A stretch of 64,000 nucleotides of DNA from Branchiostoma floridae (taxonomy: Eukaryota; Chordata; Leptocardii; Amphioxiformes; Branchiostomatidae), in assembly GCF_000003815.2 (NCBI RefSeq), contig NC_049981.1, positions 24,505,675 through 24,569,674 of the forward strand, written 5' to 3'. Made by a program: the position numbers and the translations under genes. Of the stretch, positions 36,101 to 46,700 are shown one piece after another. Each line of letters begins with the position of its first letter. The first letter of the stretch is position 1. Under the pieces are notes generated by a model. That model did not search any database. It saw only the letters and a list, made by a program, of their open reading frames with translations, and had not been told where the DNA came from.

Positions 36101-39079
36101 ACAAGTATTGTATCAAATTATCTATGCGCTAAACAGGAATTTTATGTCTCATACGGGCTAGTTCAGACAGCCTGTATGAGGATAACATGACCCGCCTATT
36201 CTTCAGTGTGTATAGCGCCATAAGGCCTGGACATTTGCTATGACTACCAAATAAATCCACCGAGTAGTTAGCAAAATGTCCAAGAATTATGAAACTATAT
36301 ACTAAGCACACCTTGGAAAAAGCGACTCATTAATCCTTTGTTATCTCTGAAAGGTTAAAGGGGTTAATAATGAAGATAAGATTATAGTCATTAGATTATA
36401 GGCAAGACTTTATCTCATCGACTGTCATCACAAAAGACGACGTCAGGAGACAGTCTAATGTAGTTATCGGCGCGGCGGTTACTGTAGGAGTAGCCTAATC
36501 ACTTAAGGCCCCCTCTCACTTGACGTGCGGCACGCTTGCGGCATTGCTGCGTTCGTTCACTGCGTCACGGTTTTGTTATTTTCTCCGATTTGTTATAATT
36601 CAGATATTGCGCAATACGTCTAAGTGTGACATAGAAGACCACAAAATACACATCAAGTAAGAAAATTCGTTCTTTATCTCTGAAATTCGTTGAGCATCTT
36701 CCGAACGCAGCAATGCCGCAAGCGTGCCGCACGTCAAGTGAGAGGGGGCCTTTAGTCTCAAGGCCTCTCAGTTCTTGTAGGACGACAGCGGCGTGGAAAT
36801 TAATCTAATTAGCAATAGTTGCTCTTTTATTACCAATTTATTTACTTCGCGAAGTATAGCTGACGAAGTATATTTGTCACGTTACGTCTTGTCAAGGAAG
36901 ATCACTTGAATTATTGTACCCGGTTGATGCACTGACGATGGTAATTAAAAGTAGACGTACAGTATCGGTGTTTCATTGCATCCTGTGGCTAACTCGTCAG
37001 AAGGGTATTTCGTACATATACAAGGTGTCTACTATGATGGCATAATCTCAGCATCTTGCCCCAATTAAGTAAGATCATTAGGTATAAAATATCCTCCTTA
37101 CATGTTCAGTGCTTCTAAAATAAACAAGAAAGAAGAAATCCAAAACAAATCCTTTCAACTTCAGCTTTGCCTTATCACAATATGAGACAGTCTCAGAAAA
37201 TTGAATTTTACGTCTGAAGGCACTTCATCTTCAACATAAATTATTCAGGCTCAACCATAATTACGTTTGCGCACACGTTTCCTCAAGGATAGTCTAGAAT
37301 AAACTGACAATTGTTGAGAGCAACGTAACATTACTTACGAGAAAGCAAATATACACGTAGATGAAAGAGGATCACCTGGTCAATTAAAAAGATATACAAA
37401 ACTAGTGGTTTGTACTACCTTGCTCCCAGCAACCCCTTGTACCGCCTGACCGGACAATGGTAGAATCTGTAACGACATATGAAAAATGTTTGTTGATGCT
37501 AAGGAAGAATATTCTAAAGTAGGTTTAAGACATGAATGCGTCTAAGATCAAGGGAAAAGACATGAAAGAGGGAAAACAATTTAAGACATGATAAGAGCAT
37601 GATGCGTCTCCCCACTAATTTTAGAAACGCAATTCGAGAACCAAGTTCGGGTTAACTAGCTTTTTAGAGTAGCTGTTATGTGCGAGATACAAAAATGATG
37701 AATGATGATGACGGCTTATTGGTGATGAAATAAACATTGTTGCACTGTGTATGCCCGTAATACAATACCATTGTAATTCCTATAATGCGTATATACAAGC
37801 CTAAGTCAAGTTTATATCTATGTGCACAAAATATCCCAAAAGATGTGATTAGATCTGTTTTAACATTTCTCAATTCGACTAACGTATCAATGGTTATAAT
37901 CAGAACTATGGAAATTGCAAAATGGTTCCGTCTTTTATCCGAATCAATATCTAATGCATGTGACAATTAGTAATCTTTAGTGCTCAACACACGTTAATCT
38001 GCAATGGGCTTTTACGGGTGCAGCGCATTTATGGCCGACTAATAAAAGTCAGCACGCAATTATGAATCATTTACGAAACAGTCTTGTTTTGAACCTTTTA
38101 CTGTCGCTTTTCATGAAATCATACGTTAGTCATCTTTAATTCGTTGTTTTGATCGGAATTTTAAATAAAGCTATAGAAAGGTCAGAACAGGCTCGTTAGA
38201 ATTTTAAATTAAAAGTAGGAAAAGGTCATGGCCGACATGAGTCATTGACTGTAAGGCGATTTACCAGCTATCTAGGTCTTTGTGAGTGATGGATGGACGA
38301 CATTCGGGACGCAGGCAGTAAACAGTTAATGGTCGATTAACCCACATTTGATGGAAAAAACAGTGATAATGGAATGTTGGCAATCCGTGGCCTACTAAGG
38401 ATAATATGGCTTATGCTGTTAATATTACTTGGACTGGAGACCTGAAAAGGCGACATGGACATCATCATGAACATTCATATAAATATCTAGTGTATAGACT
38501 CTTCATTCATACAGGTATCTAGCCTTGCATAAAAAATCTACTTAAGGGCGCGGTCACATACGTCGCAGCCATGAATGCATGTGTCTTGCAAAGTTCAGCT
38601 ATCTTGCTACAAAAGGTGGTTGGTTCTGTGACAGCCTGCTTAAAATACTGTGCACAGATGTCAACAAACAACATAATGAGGTACCACACGTTTCCGATGC
38701 CACCATTGATAGTGATACCTGTTTAGCCTGGACATTACCTTACGTATACCAAGGTGTAAACGCGTACCGAGAATAGAGTGTAGCCTGATTAGGATTGCAT
38801 TCAGGATTAGCATCTAGCAGCTTATATTTCCTTTGCACTGCGACCGCTGAGTGACAAAACATTTTGCAGGTCACCCAACAAATTTCTTCTGATAAAGAAA
38901 TCGTTGTCTTTTGAATAATCAAAGGTCACACAAGTGCAATTTGATCCCTCAATGGTCGCTCAACGATCGCTGTCTAGTGGAAAGACGGACCTTACCATGA
39001 TAGTTGCCACTATGGCGAAGATGGCGTCGCTGTAAGCTAGGGATCTCTCAGAAGGGTTGATGTGGTCTTCCCTCGCCAT
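24198..39079 (-). CDS. TMEM175: TMEM175-like lysosomal/endosomal cation channel, copy C, 20 exons
   Basis: Spliced minus-strand gene. Coding exons: 39079-38996, 37466-37419, 35552-35458, 34999-34948, 34720-34685, 34194-34111, 33921-33850, 33519-33427, 32931-32853, 32639-32562, 27628-27574, 27222-27110, 27022-26988, 26844-26800, 26431-26369, 26132-26029, 25517-25434, 25127-25070, 24701-24642, 24323-24198. They sum to 1464 bases, 487 residues. Exon lengths equal those of copy B except exon 7 (72 versus 78) and exon 20 (126 versus 147). Twelve helices in two repeats: R12-x3-YSD18 with AIVATIMILPL, and R238-x3-FSD244 with SIVATLIILDI. LLWYLHHTMF follows helix 8. The loop encoded by exon 10 is diverged from B, keeping SRL-x-SET. 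Donors of exons 9, 14 and 15 are weak (GTCTGT, GTGATC, GTCCAT), yet the frame is intact. A TATA box lies upstream. Intron 10 (about 4.9 kb) is filled with transposon remnants. Confidence 0.88.
24438..24507 (-). repeat. tRNA-derived short repeat (Pol III-like boxes)
   Basis: On the minus strand, TGGTTTAGGGTAGTTGACTA resembles an A box and GAGTTCGAATCCC is a near-perfect B box about 30 bases on. The piece does not fold into a full cloverleaf with paired acceptor ends by eye, so it is a SINE head or tRNA pseudogene. It lies in the last intron of copy C. Confidence 0.5.
27746..28830 (-). mobile_element. Transposon-like repeat, family 1, right copy
   Basis: Inverted counterpart of 3363-4450 with the same order of landmarks. 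It starts TTACCTCCATGAAAAAATGG (a hairpin of CCTCCAT with ATGGAGG), runs through a GT-rich stretch and GTACTGCAGCGCAACTTCC, and carries the two 280-base subunits. The far end is degraded near 28800-28830. It lies in intron 10 of copy C. No protein-coding capacity beyond the repeat-derived frame at 28206-28451. Confidence 0.8.
28925..30275 (+). mobile_element. Transposon-like repeat, family 2, right copy
   Basis: Inverted counterpart of 6520-7915, with the same landmark phrases and the same 35-residue frame start (within 29949-30194), including FYRIEFDAEQRF. Its right end overlaps the first unit of a tandem duplication (from 30185), so the original element may be longer than the shared part. 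Confidence 0.75.
30185..31500. repeat. Tandem duplication of a unit of about 700 bases
   Basis: 30185-30925 and 30925-31500 share, in order, CGCAGCGAA(G/A)ATAC, CTGAAGAGAAGT, AGTGACTGCT(A/G)CGATTATC, GGGCTTCGC, GCTTATGAATATTAATTAGC and AATTTCCCCT. The first unit carries an extra GC-rich stretch (30455-30560, rich in CCCC and GGCC). Both lie in copy C intron 10 beside the family 2 element. Confidence 0.8.
31495..32045. repeat. 163-base tandem repeat, about 3.5 copies
   Basis: Phrases like CATTTTG(T/C)TG(T/C)ACTGTA(T/C)ACC at 31567, 31730 and 31893 give a period of 163 bases. Each unit also has CAAGGCACATCTCTGTCAAA and TTGGTCAAAAATTGG. The three overlapping open frames (31263-32047) arise because the period shifts the frame; they are not genes. 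Confidence 0.92.
32046..32256. repeat. Repeat tail with (GAAA)n and terminal hairpin
   Basis: After the 163-base array comes a phrase ending GGAACAACGGAGATACCGTG, then a GAAA run (about 32188-32208), then a hairpin of CCATACC with GGTATGG near 32232-32251. This looks like the 3' tail of a retroposed element. With the array upstream it may form one element together with the tandem duplication. Confidence 0.6.
33605..33790 (+). repeat. Diverged fragment of repeat family 1
   Basis: CACGACCTTAGCATGTCCAG, then CTGCAGCACCATAGCAAGCC, then CTTCTTGAGTTATATTGTCT follow the order seen at 4195-4365 in the family 1 element. It lies in the intron between exons 7 and 8 of copy C. Confidence 0.6.
36503..36754. 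mobile_element. MITE with 50-base perfect inverted ends and TTA target duplication
   Basis: A 246-base element (36506-36751) begins AGGCCCCCTCTCACTTGACG and ends with its reverse complement. About 50 terminal bases are perfectly inverted, through CATTGCTGCGTTCG. Both sides carry TTA (36503-36505 and 36752-36754). A 3-base TWA target duplication is characteristic of the PIF/Harbinger superfamily, so this is a nonautonomous relative by inference. No coding capacity. It lies between exons 2 and 3 of copy C. Confidence 0.88.
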
Positions 39080-39137
39080 GTTGGTGACCTGGCGTCCTCA
39101 CTGTGGCCTTAACGGGACGTGAATAGCGGCGCGTATG

Positions 39138-39145
39138 TTTATATA
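39138..39145 (-). promoter_or_regulatory. TATA box of TMEM175 copy C
   Basis: Minus strand TATATAAA lies 59-66 bases upstream of the copy C start codon, with a GC-box-like CCCGCCCTC just upstream (39153-39165). Transcription would start near 39110-39115, leaving a leader of about 35 bases. No comparable TATA is seen at copies A and B, so the promoters differ in type. Confidence 0.6.
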
Positions 39146-39179
39146 GCCTGTAGCCCGAGGGCGGGACAGATCCAAGTAG

Positions 39180-42100
39180 ACACAGTGGCTACGGCTCAAA
39201 ATCCTGTAACACGATCTAGGCGCCTGTATCGTTAGAGATCAAAGTCAACTAAAATGAAAATATCAACATGGGAGAATCAGTGTTTGCCCTCTAAACTTTC
39301 ATCTGCCTTTTGGGTTCCGATCGTATGTACAAACCATGTCAATCCTATAGTAAAATATAAGCTGCATACTCGATTAAGAATGATAAAAAGTTGACACACA
39401 CAACATCAATGCAGTTCTTACCAATCTTACCGAAAATCAAAATCCAATTCTGCATGTACGCTGTACCTTCAAAGAGAGAAGTACGGAATTGTACGTAATT
39501 GACCAATTTGATGACAATGCTTGTCTTTAACCACTGCGTCAACTCCGCCCGCCGTGACCTCTGTGGTATTTACTTACATGTCAATCGTTTGTTGTCAACT
39601 GGTGTAATACATGTTAATACAGAATAATCAAACCAATTCTTTGACATATATTCCGTCTCTAGGAATTTAAACAAAGACTTACAATCAATTATGTTTTTGT
39701 TTTTTTAAGGAATTTATTTGGTGAGAAACTAGCTAACCCTAAAACACATAAAGGTTTGCTGTACTATTGGTGTTGTTGAGTTTGCACATGCGGACACTGT
39801 ACACATATTTGGTGCCTGGCACTAACAGGTGAAGTCAAACATTGTTGTCGACTTGTTTTGAAACCATAGTAATGAAAGTCTGTAGAGCTGAGGCCATTGG
39901 GGCAGTGAATTATCCCCTAGTCAATGGTACAGTATTGGAGAACGGAGCTCACCCCTCTCCTTTCACCGCCTTTTACACCCCCAACCTAGGTCAGGTAGAC
40001 AGGTACCCACCTTTAGACCTGATGGAATGAGGAAAGTCATGTCTAGCCAGGTATACCAGGAATCGAACAACCCGTGCCTCTCGATCTAGTACCCGCTAGC
40101 CTAGCCATAATCAACAAGCAACCATTATGTAATGCCATAATCAAATGTCTGATGAAATGTTTTCATGAATTCAACCTTGTAAGCTGATGCCTGTAACTCC
40201 GTTGTAGTTCAGGAACCAGTATGCAGTCCCCTGGGATTTTGTCTATATCAACAGCCTACAGTTGTGATAGTCGTGCGATCGTGCCTTGCTACACCATGGA
40301 AAGGCCCTTTTACTCGTCTTTTCAGCAGTTGTATCGGTATTCATGACCCATCCATCGTGCAATATAGACTCGCTTTGGCCATAGTGGACAGTTTTCTTGT
40401 TTAGCTGCACACCTTGCAGTTCCTGTTGACTGTCTAGCAGCGTCCTCTAGCGGTTTGATAGTGAAGCTTACCGACTCTTCATGCGGTCTTCGCTATGTCG
40501 AGTTTTTCTTGCAAGGCGTGCTGCTTGCTACCAATCTACCTAGTTCCTTGCAACTGCCTTCCCTGTCGTTGATAGGGACAAGCACTCTAGGGGACAACAA
40601 ATAAAACTAATAAGTGTCCTCCCAATCGGAGAATGCAAGGTTTCATAACTGACCATGCTTACTCTAATCAGAATACTAGCTTAGGCGTGGGTCCCCATTG
40701 GAAAAAGGGGCCCTGCCGGGCAGTTCACAGGCTGCTTTTTACACTTTCGGACAGGATCCTTACTACACATTGTGGCCCCGACGTTGTTATTTGTTTGCTT
40801 GTTTTTTTGGCCCGGTCGGGTACCGGGTAACAAATAGACACCGTCACCTACCCCACTACATCCCGACGGGTGCCGGTGCAATTGGGACCTTAGCCTTACA
40901 CTTACGATCTAGATCTGCAATGTTCTTTCAAGTCGCAAGGTAGAGCTGTTGCTACATGACGTTGTCGCTAAAACACTGCGGGTAATCCTTAGTTACCTCC
41001 CCTTCCATGGGACATTTAAACAACACCAAAATAAATAAAACCTGAAAGCCATACACATACAGCATAAAAAGCTCTGAAACTTAAATTTGCTAAATGATCT
41101 CCCGTTGTTTCATGATCAATTAATTGTATTGTACTTAAAAGTGCTATATGTCATTGGAAAGCGGTTTTATAATATGTACCTTTTCGATGGTACCAGATCA
41201 ACCATGATCAAAGGCGAACACCAGAACAACAAAAATGCTAAAACTGAATTTAGTAGGAAAATTTCAGCCTTTCTTTAGAAAGCGTTCTACTCGCTACATA
41301 CGCCAAAGGGCTAACTGCACAAAATGTGATGATAACAAATGAGTTTAGGAAACTATGCACACTTTCCAGGGATGCCACTTACAACAAAAACGGACTTATG
41401 ACCAATTAAAATTTTGGCACTTCTTTTGCTCAAACCATGAATGTGTGATTATAAGGAAATAATGTATCATGTAAAGGGCAATACACCCTCTAATGATTTC
41501 TCATGCAATGAGATTGATAAATAAGCTATAAAGACTTAATCGACTCTAATATTTTTTTTTTTAAATTTTGTGTTGAGCTTATCATCTTTATCAACCTACC
41601 CGGTAACTAGATTTTCTATTCGCTCAACAAAAAAGGAACTGTTCACAAAGTAAATTTTGCTGAACACCTTGATAATAGCATTATGAAAAAAGACAATGAT
41701 GTACAAAGAATACAATCACACGAGTCTAGTATAAAGGACAGAGGTGAGGTTTTATTCACAGATCATAACGTGAGCATCTGTCAAATGAGCAAATTTTGTG
41801 CTTCAAAACGCTGAAAATCACTCTAGAAAATATACAGTTGTGCACAGCGTCAGGCTTCTACCTTGCCTCATAGAACACAAGACTAAAACAGCTCTTACAC
41901 GTTCACTCTTCAATACGACTATTTATGTAGCAAAGGCACTTTGTACATAGCATCTAATCCTTGAATATGCCACAGAATTAAATTCCCTCAGATTTATTTA
42001 TTAAGTCATTGCTAACATGTAGCATGGTGACAATACGGTTTTCTAAAGCAATCCATTAATTTTTGTAAAGTTCATCCAATTTTTAGCATTACTCATGGAT

Positions 42101-43610
42101 GATACCATTTTTCAAAGCTAAGTGCAGCTTACTTATGTCAAGGTATATGTCCTTGAGGACACAATAATTACATATATAATGTACTTGATGTCTTTGCTGC
42201 ATTTCGTGAAACATGAAAATGTTACTTGTTCATAAAAGCATGGTATAATAGGAATTCGCTTTCAGAGTTAATGTATAAAGTTCTCTCAATGATAAACAAG
42301 CAGTACTAGTCACCGAATAGTAAACATTAATGTTTTGAAGCTGTAGATTTTAGATGACCTCTTTCATAGCAAAAGGTTCGCTCGTTGAAATCTATCTAAA
42401 ATGCAATTTATTGAAATGTATGTAACTTTGCGCGTTGACCAAACGGCCATAGATATACTTTTGCTCAATTACAATCTGGATGTCTGTATTAGATACCAAA
42501 TACATTGCCTCAGAGATATTGAAAAGAGCAATGTATTTATCACAATATGTTTACGACAACCTTTATTGTCTTGTTAAATACAATGTATGTCTCTCATGGC
42601 TCGTGTATGACAGAGGGAATGTAGTGCATATAATCGCTAGGAGCGCTTTCACTCAGGGATGTTGGTATTACCAAGGAGGTCAATTTTTTCTATAGATGAT
42701 TAGGCATATCAAACTTGCTTACTTGAACTAAATGTAAAAGCGTTTTTAGACAATGATGCCAGAATTCTACCTTGCGTAAAGGTTGTATCTTTGGCTTTGT
42801 GTGTTTGCTGGTGAAAACTACCACAAGATACAATTACTTTCTATGACAGCGTTCATTTCCAATGAAATCGGAATCATCTTTGGGATCTTAATCAATAGAA
42901 TTCTACATGATGAAGCAACCAATACGCAAAAGTCAATAAAATCAATTCCTAGACAATTCAAAATGTTGCCAACACAGCTGTACAGTGCATAACATTAAGC
43001 TTGCAACAAATATATAATATATAATATATACTCTTTGTACATACAAAAGTGTTACCCTGTGTTCCGTTAAGGCTACCGCTTACACATAGTATTGTCGACG
43101 CCATCTATTGTAACAATCCACTATTCTGTAACCTACACCCCGCGTTCTCGTGAGAATTTACGAGATTTCGTTCTCGTTAGAATTTACGAGATCTTACATA
43201 CTAGTAGTTTCACACATACGCTCGAAAAAAAAGGAAAGAAAGGAAAGGAACAAACACTTTCATCATAAGTTAACGTCAATTCTGCAATGCTTATTTCCGT
43301 CCCGGCCTCCAAATGAGTCTCATAAATACATACGTCATAAACACTTTTAATAAAGGTGCAGCTTTCTTTTCTCTCATTGAAAATAGTTGATCTAGACATT
43401 GGCTAAGAAAGTTAGGATTGTGATAATTTACTCATGGCGGAGATGCAGTACACCGAGTTGGCAATTCTGGTCAACATCAAGCCAACTCAAACTTTTCACT
43501 GGTTTCATAACACTGACCGCTTACATCTTAGAGGTACCGAAGGTCATAATTTGTGTTTTACCAAATGTCAACAAAGTTCAATACTTGCTTGCATGTAACA
43601 GCTGAGAAAA
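39180..43610. other. Intergenic region between copy C promoter and Dmbx 3' end; no gene recognised
   Basis: No splice-flanked coding segment is supported. Two stretches look repeat-derived. One is 39890-40110, which contains GGAATCGAACAACCCGTGCC, resembling an inverted tRNA B box. The other is 40680-40890, GC-rich with CCCGGTCGGGTACCGGG. The rest is AT-rich and unremarkable. Confidence 0.45.
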
Positions 43611-43613
43611 CGA

Positions 43614-43619
43614 TTTATT
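43614..43619 (-). terminator. Likely polyadenylation signal of Dmbx
   Basis: AATAAA on the minus strand, 125 bases past the Dmbx stop codon, the first such hexamer after the stop. Longer 3' ends using later signals remain possible. Confidence 0.5.
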
Positions 43620-43743
43620 TTTGTTCAAAACAGAAGATATAGTTGGAAATAGGACATCTGATGCATATTGTAGAAGATTTGGCAAGATAAATGATTCAGA
43701 AGTTTTAAAACAACGGTCATGAATGACGTCAGACGACAGGATA

Positions 43744-46700
43744 TCATATGTCAGAATAATGTATCCCTAGGGCTGCTGCGTGTTGCCTAGCACGCATGCG
43801 CAGACTCTCGATGCTGTTGATTTGCATATCCTTGCTGACTGCTGGTGGTGGAGGCACTGATGGAGGTAGAACGGGCGGTCTGGACCACGCTGGTTGCGGG
43901 GCCGCGTGAAAAGACGGCTGCTGATGCTGGAGATGGTCAATGCCAACATATGGCCCCGGAACCTGCATGAATCAAGAAAAAAACAGGAGATGATGTGACA
44001 TATTGAAGATGACACATGGTGCTGACTACAGCCACAGCTACACTAATTACTTCACTGACAATCACATCTACATCTATATCTACATCTGCAACTACATTAC
44101 ATTCCACAAATAAAAGTCCAATAAATTATCTACAACTTTAGCTACAACGACATGAGAAACTGTATACAAGTATATCTACACGTACAGCTGCATCTACAAC
44201 TTCATCTGCAGTCACAACTACAGCTATAAATATGCAATCCCAACTTAAGTGCCATCTACAGCTTCATCTACCACTACGACTGTGTCTGTCCTGACCTGCA
44301 TGTGAGTCTGGTGGTGGTACATGTGGTTGTTCAGGTTGTTGATGTTCATGGTGTGCTGCTGGAACTGCTGTTGGAGTTGCAGCAGGCTGAGGGGAGAGTT
44401 GGAGTAGGCAGAGTTGTAACCAGGCGTCAGGAAACTCATCGTTCGGGAGATCTCAGGACCTGGGAAAGGCAAGCAAGACAGAGGTTTATTAAGAGAGGTG
44501 AATTAAGCATATTTACCATTTTCGTTGAAATAGTTTCTATTTGCTATAGAATACCAAAAGGAGTATGCCTAAAAACATACGAAGTCTTACAAATGGTCTA
44601 ACAAAAGCTATTTCAAGTCCTATATCATATATAATATTAATCCATAATCGTAATATCATAATATATCTTACCTGCACTAGTGGTCGGCATGCTGGAGGCA
44701 GAACCCCTTCTCTTCCTGTTCAGTGGCTCACTTGTCTCTGACGATGGCGTTGTGGCAGAAGCCTCTTCTCTTTGGTGTATGGCATCATCAATGGCAGATG
44801 CGCAGGCGCCATCTTCGCCTCCATCCGACTCAGAACCGTCACTTCCGGCTGTGACGTCATTTCCGTCATCGCCTAGCACTGGTTCTAGTGTTGAGGAAGG
44901 TGTGACGTCTAACGATGACGGCCTCTCGGAATCGTTTGAGACAACAGTCGATGACGTCTCCTCCGTCTTGGCTTCTTCGCTGCCGTCCTTGTCTTCGTCG
45001 TCCTTCTTGGAATCTCCTTCTTTCTGGTGTTGCTGCTGCTGCATTTTCTGGCGTTTTCGCCATTTTGCTCGTCTGTTTTTGAACCAGACCTGTCAATATG
45101 AAATAAAAGTGTTAGTTATGACCTGTTTTGAATTAAAAGTTATTGAAACTCCATGTTCATCATTACATAAAACAAACCTCATTTGAGCAAACAGCCATAG
45201 TGATAGCTAGTTCTTAATGTTCAAAAGTATGTATATGCTCTGGTCAGAATATGTAGATTAAACATGCTATAAGGATAGTATTTTTCATATAAAAAGCGAA
45301 GAACATACATGGCTGTGGCATATCAAGAGCTACTAAAACATACCAACAAGGGAACAAAAGAATGAACGAACAAAGGAACGAACGACATGCTATCAACGGA
45401 CCTGTACTCTAGACTCGGGCAGGTTGGTGCACATCGCCAGCCTCTCTCTCATGACTACATCCGGGTAATGTGTCTTCTGGAAGCATTTCTCCAGGGCAGC
45501 CAGCTGTTGTGACGTGAAGGCTGTCCTACTGCGGCGCTGTTTCCTGTGCTGGGCCCCGTACCGCGCCTCCAGAATAATATCTGCAGAAACACAGAAACAC
45601 TAGCATCAACAGCTGATACATGTTTTCCACGATATGTTCCACACTATCTATAACATAGTAATATTAACATCTGTTTACGCGTATAACATTTAATCGTTTA
45701 AGCCTTGTACCAGTCACAAAATATCCAGAAAATCCCTTATAGATTGAAAAATACTGGCAAATATTGCCACAGATGATTGATAGACGAATGTGGACTGTAC
45801 AACTGCCCAAATTGACCCACATGCTATATAGTAAGATGGAACGAGTAATTGTTTTAGCTTCAGTCGTATTCCATATTACAAAGCAAAATGTATAAAATGA
45901 AAGCCAACTTCTTTATGACTGATGCAAAATGCAATCTTAAAATACCTAACCATGCAACGGTATCAGGTGCACACGATTTAAGTTTCTTTTTTCTTCTGCT
46001 TACCCAAATATGGTCAATCATCTTTAGTTTGTTGAAATTTGTAATCTTAAATAGATAGTATAATCTAAATACTGTTTTGATATGATTGATCTTTCATAAC
46101 TGTTGACAATCCAACGCGCTTGATCGATTAACTTTAGAAGTGAACACATCAAAATAGACATGTCAATTGTTTGGTATTATTTCAACAGTACAGATTTGTT
46201 GGGGAATCATAAAAGAATAACAAACGTTAAAAAGATGAGAGCACCCTTAACGTTTGTACTGTCTACATCAAACGTACACAGGTCATGTTTAAGGTTACAT
46301 CATCAAGATTATATCTGCACAGTTGGCAACTATGCCGCTATCACAAAAGAATGAAAATGCAGTCTTCAAAGCTGTAAAGATTAATTGTTTGTGTTTGATA
46401 AAACCCGAAAATATCAGGTCTGTTATACTAACATTCTCTTCACATCACTCCATCACACGTTATTGATCTCTTTTTGCATTATAACAGATAATGCCGTAAG
46501 GTAAGATTTCGGATTGGATAAAGATTCCACCACGGGTAAAGACCTGGGGTAAAGACAAATCAATGTTGTGTTGGATATACCTTTCATTATTGTAGCATAC
46601 GACTCGTCGTATTTGACATTAAGTATAGCCTTACTAAATCTCGCTTAGTAAAGATGTCTGGAAAACTTTGGACAGAGTTGGCGTTATATCAAGATAGCCG

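Noticed and set aside
44680-45186. 168-codon plus-strand frame
   Set aside because: It is the antisense shadow of Dmbx coding exon 3, whose Ser/Asp/Glu-rich codons leave the opposite strand open.
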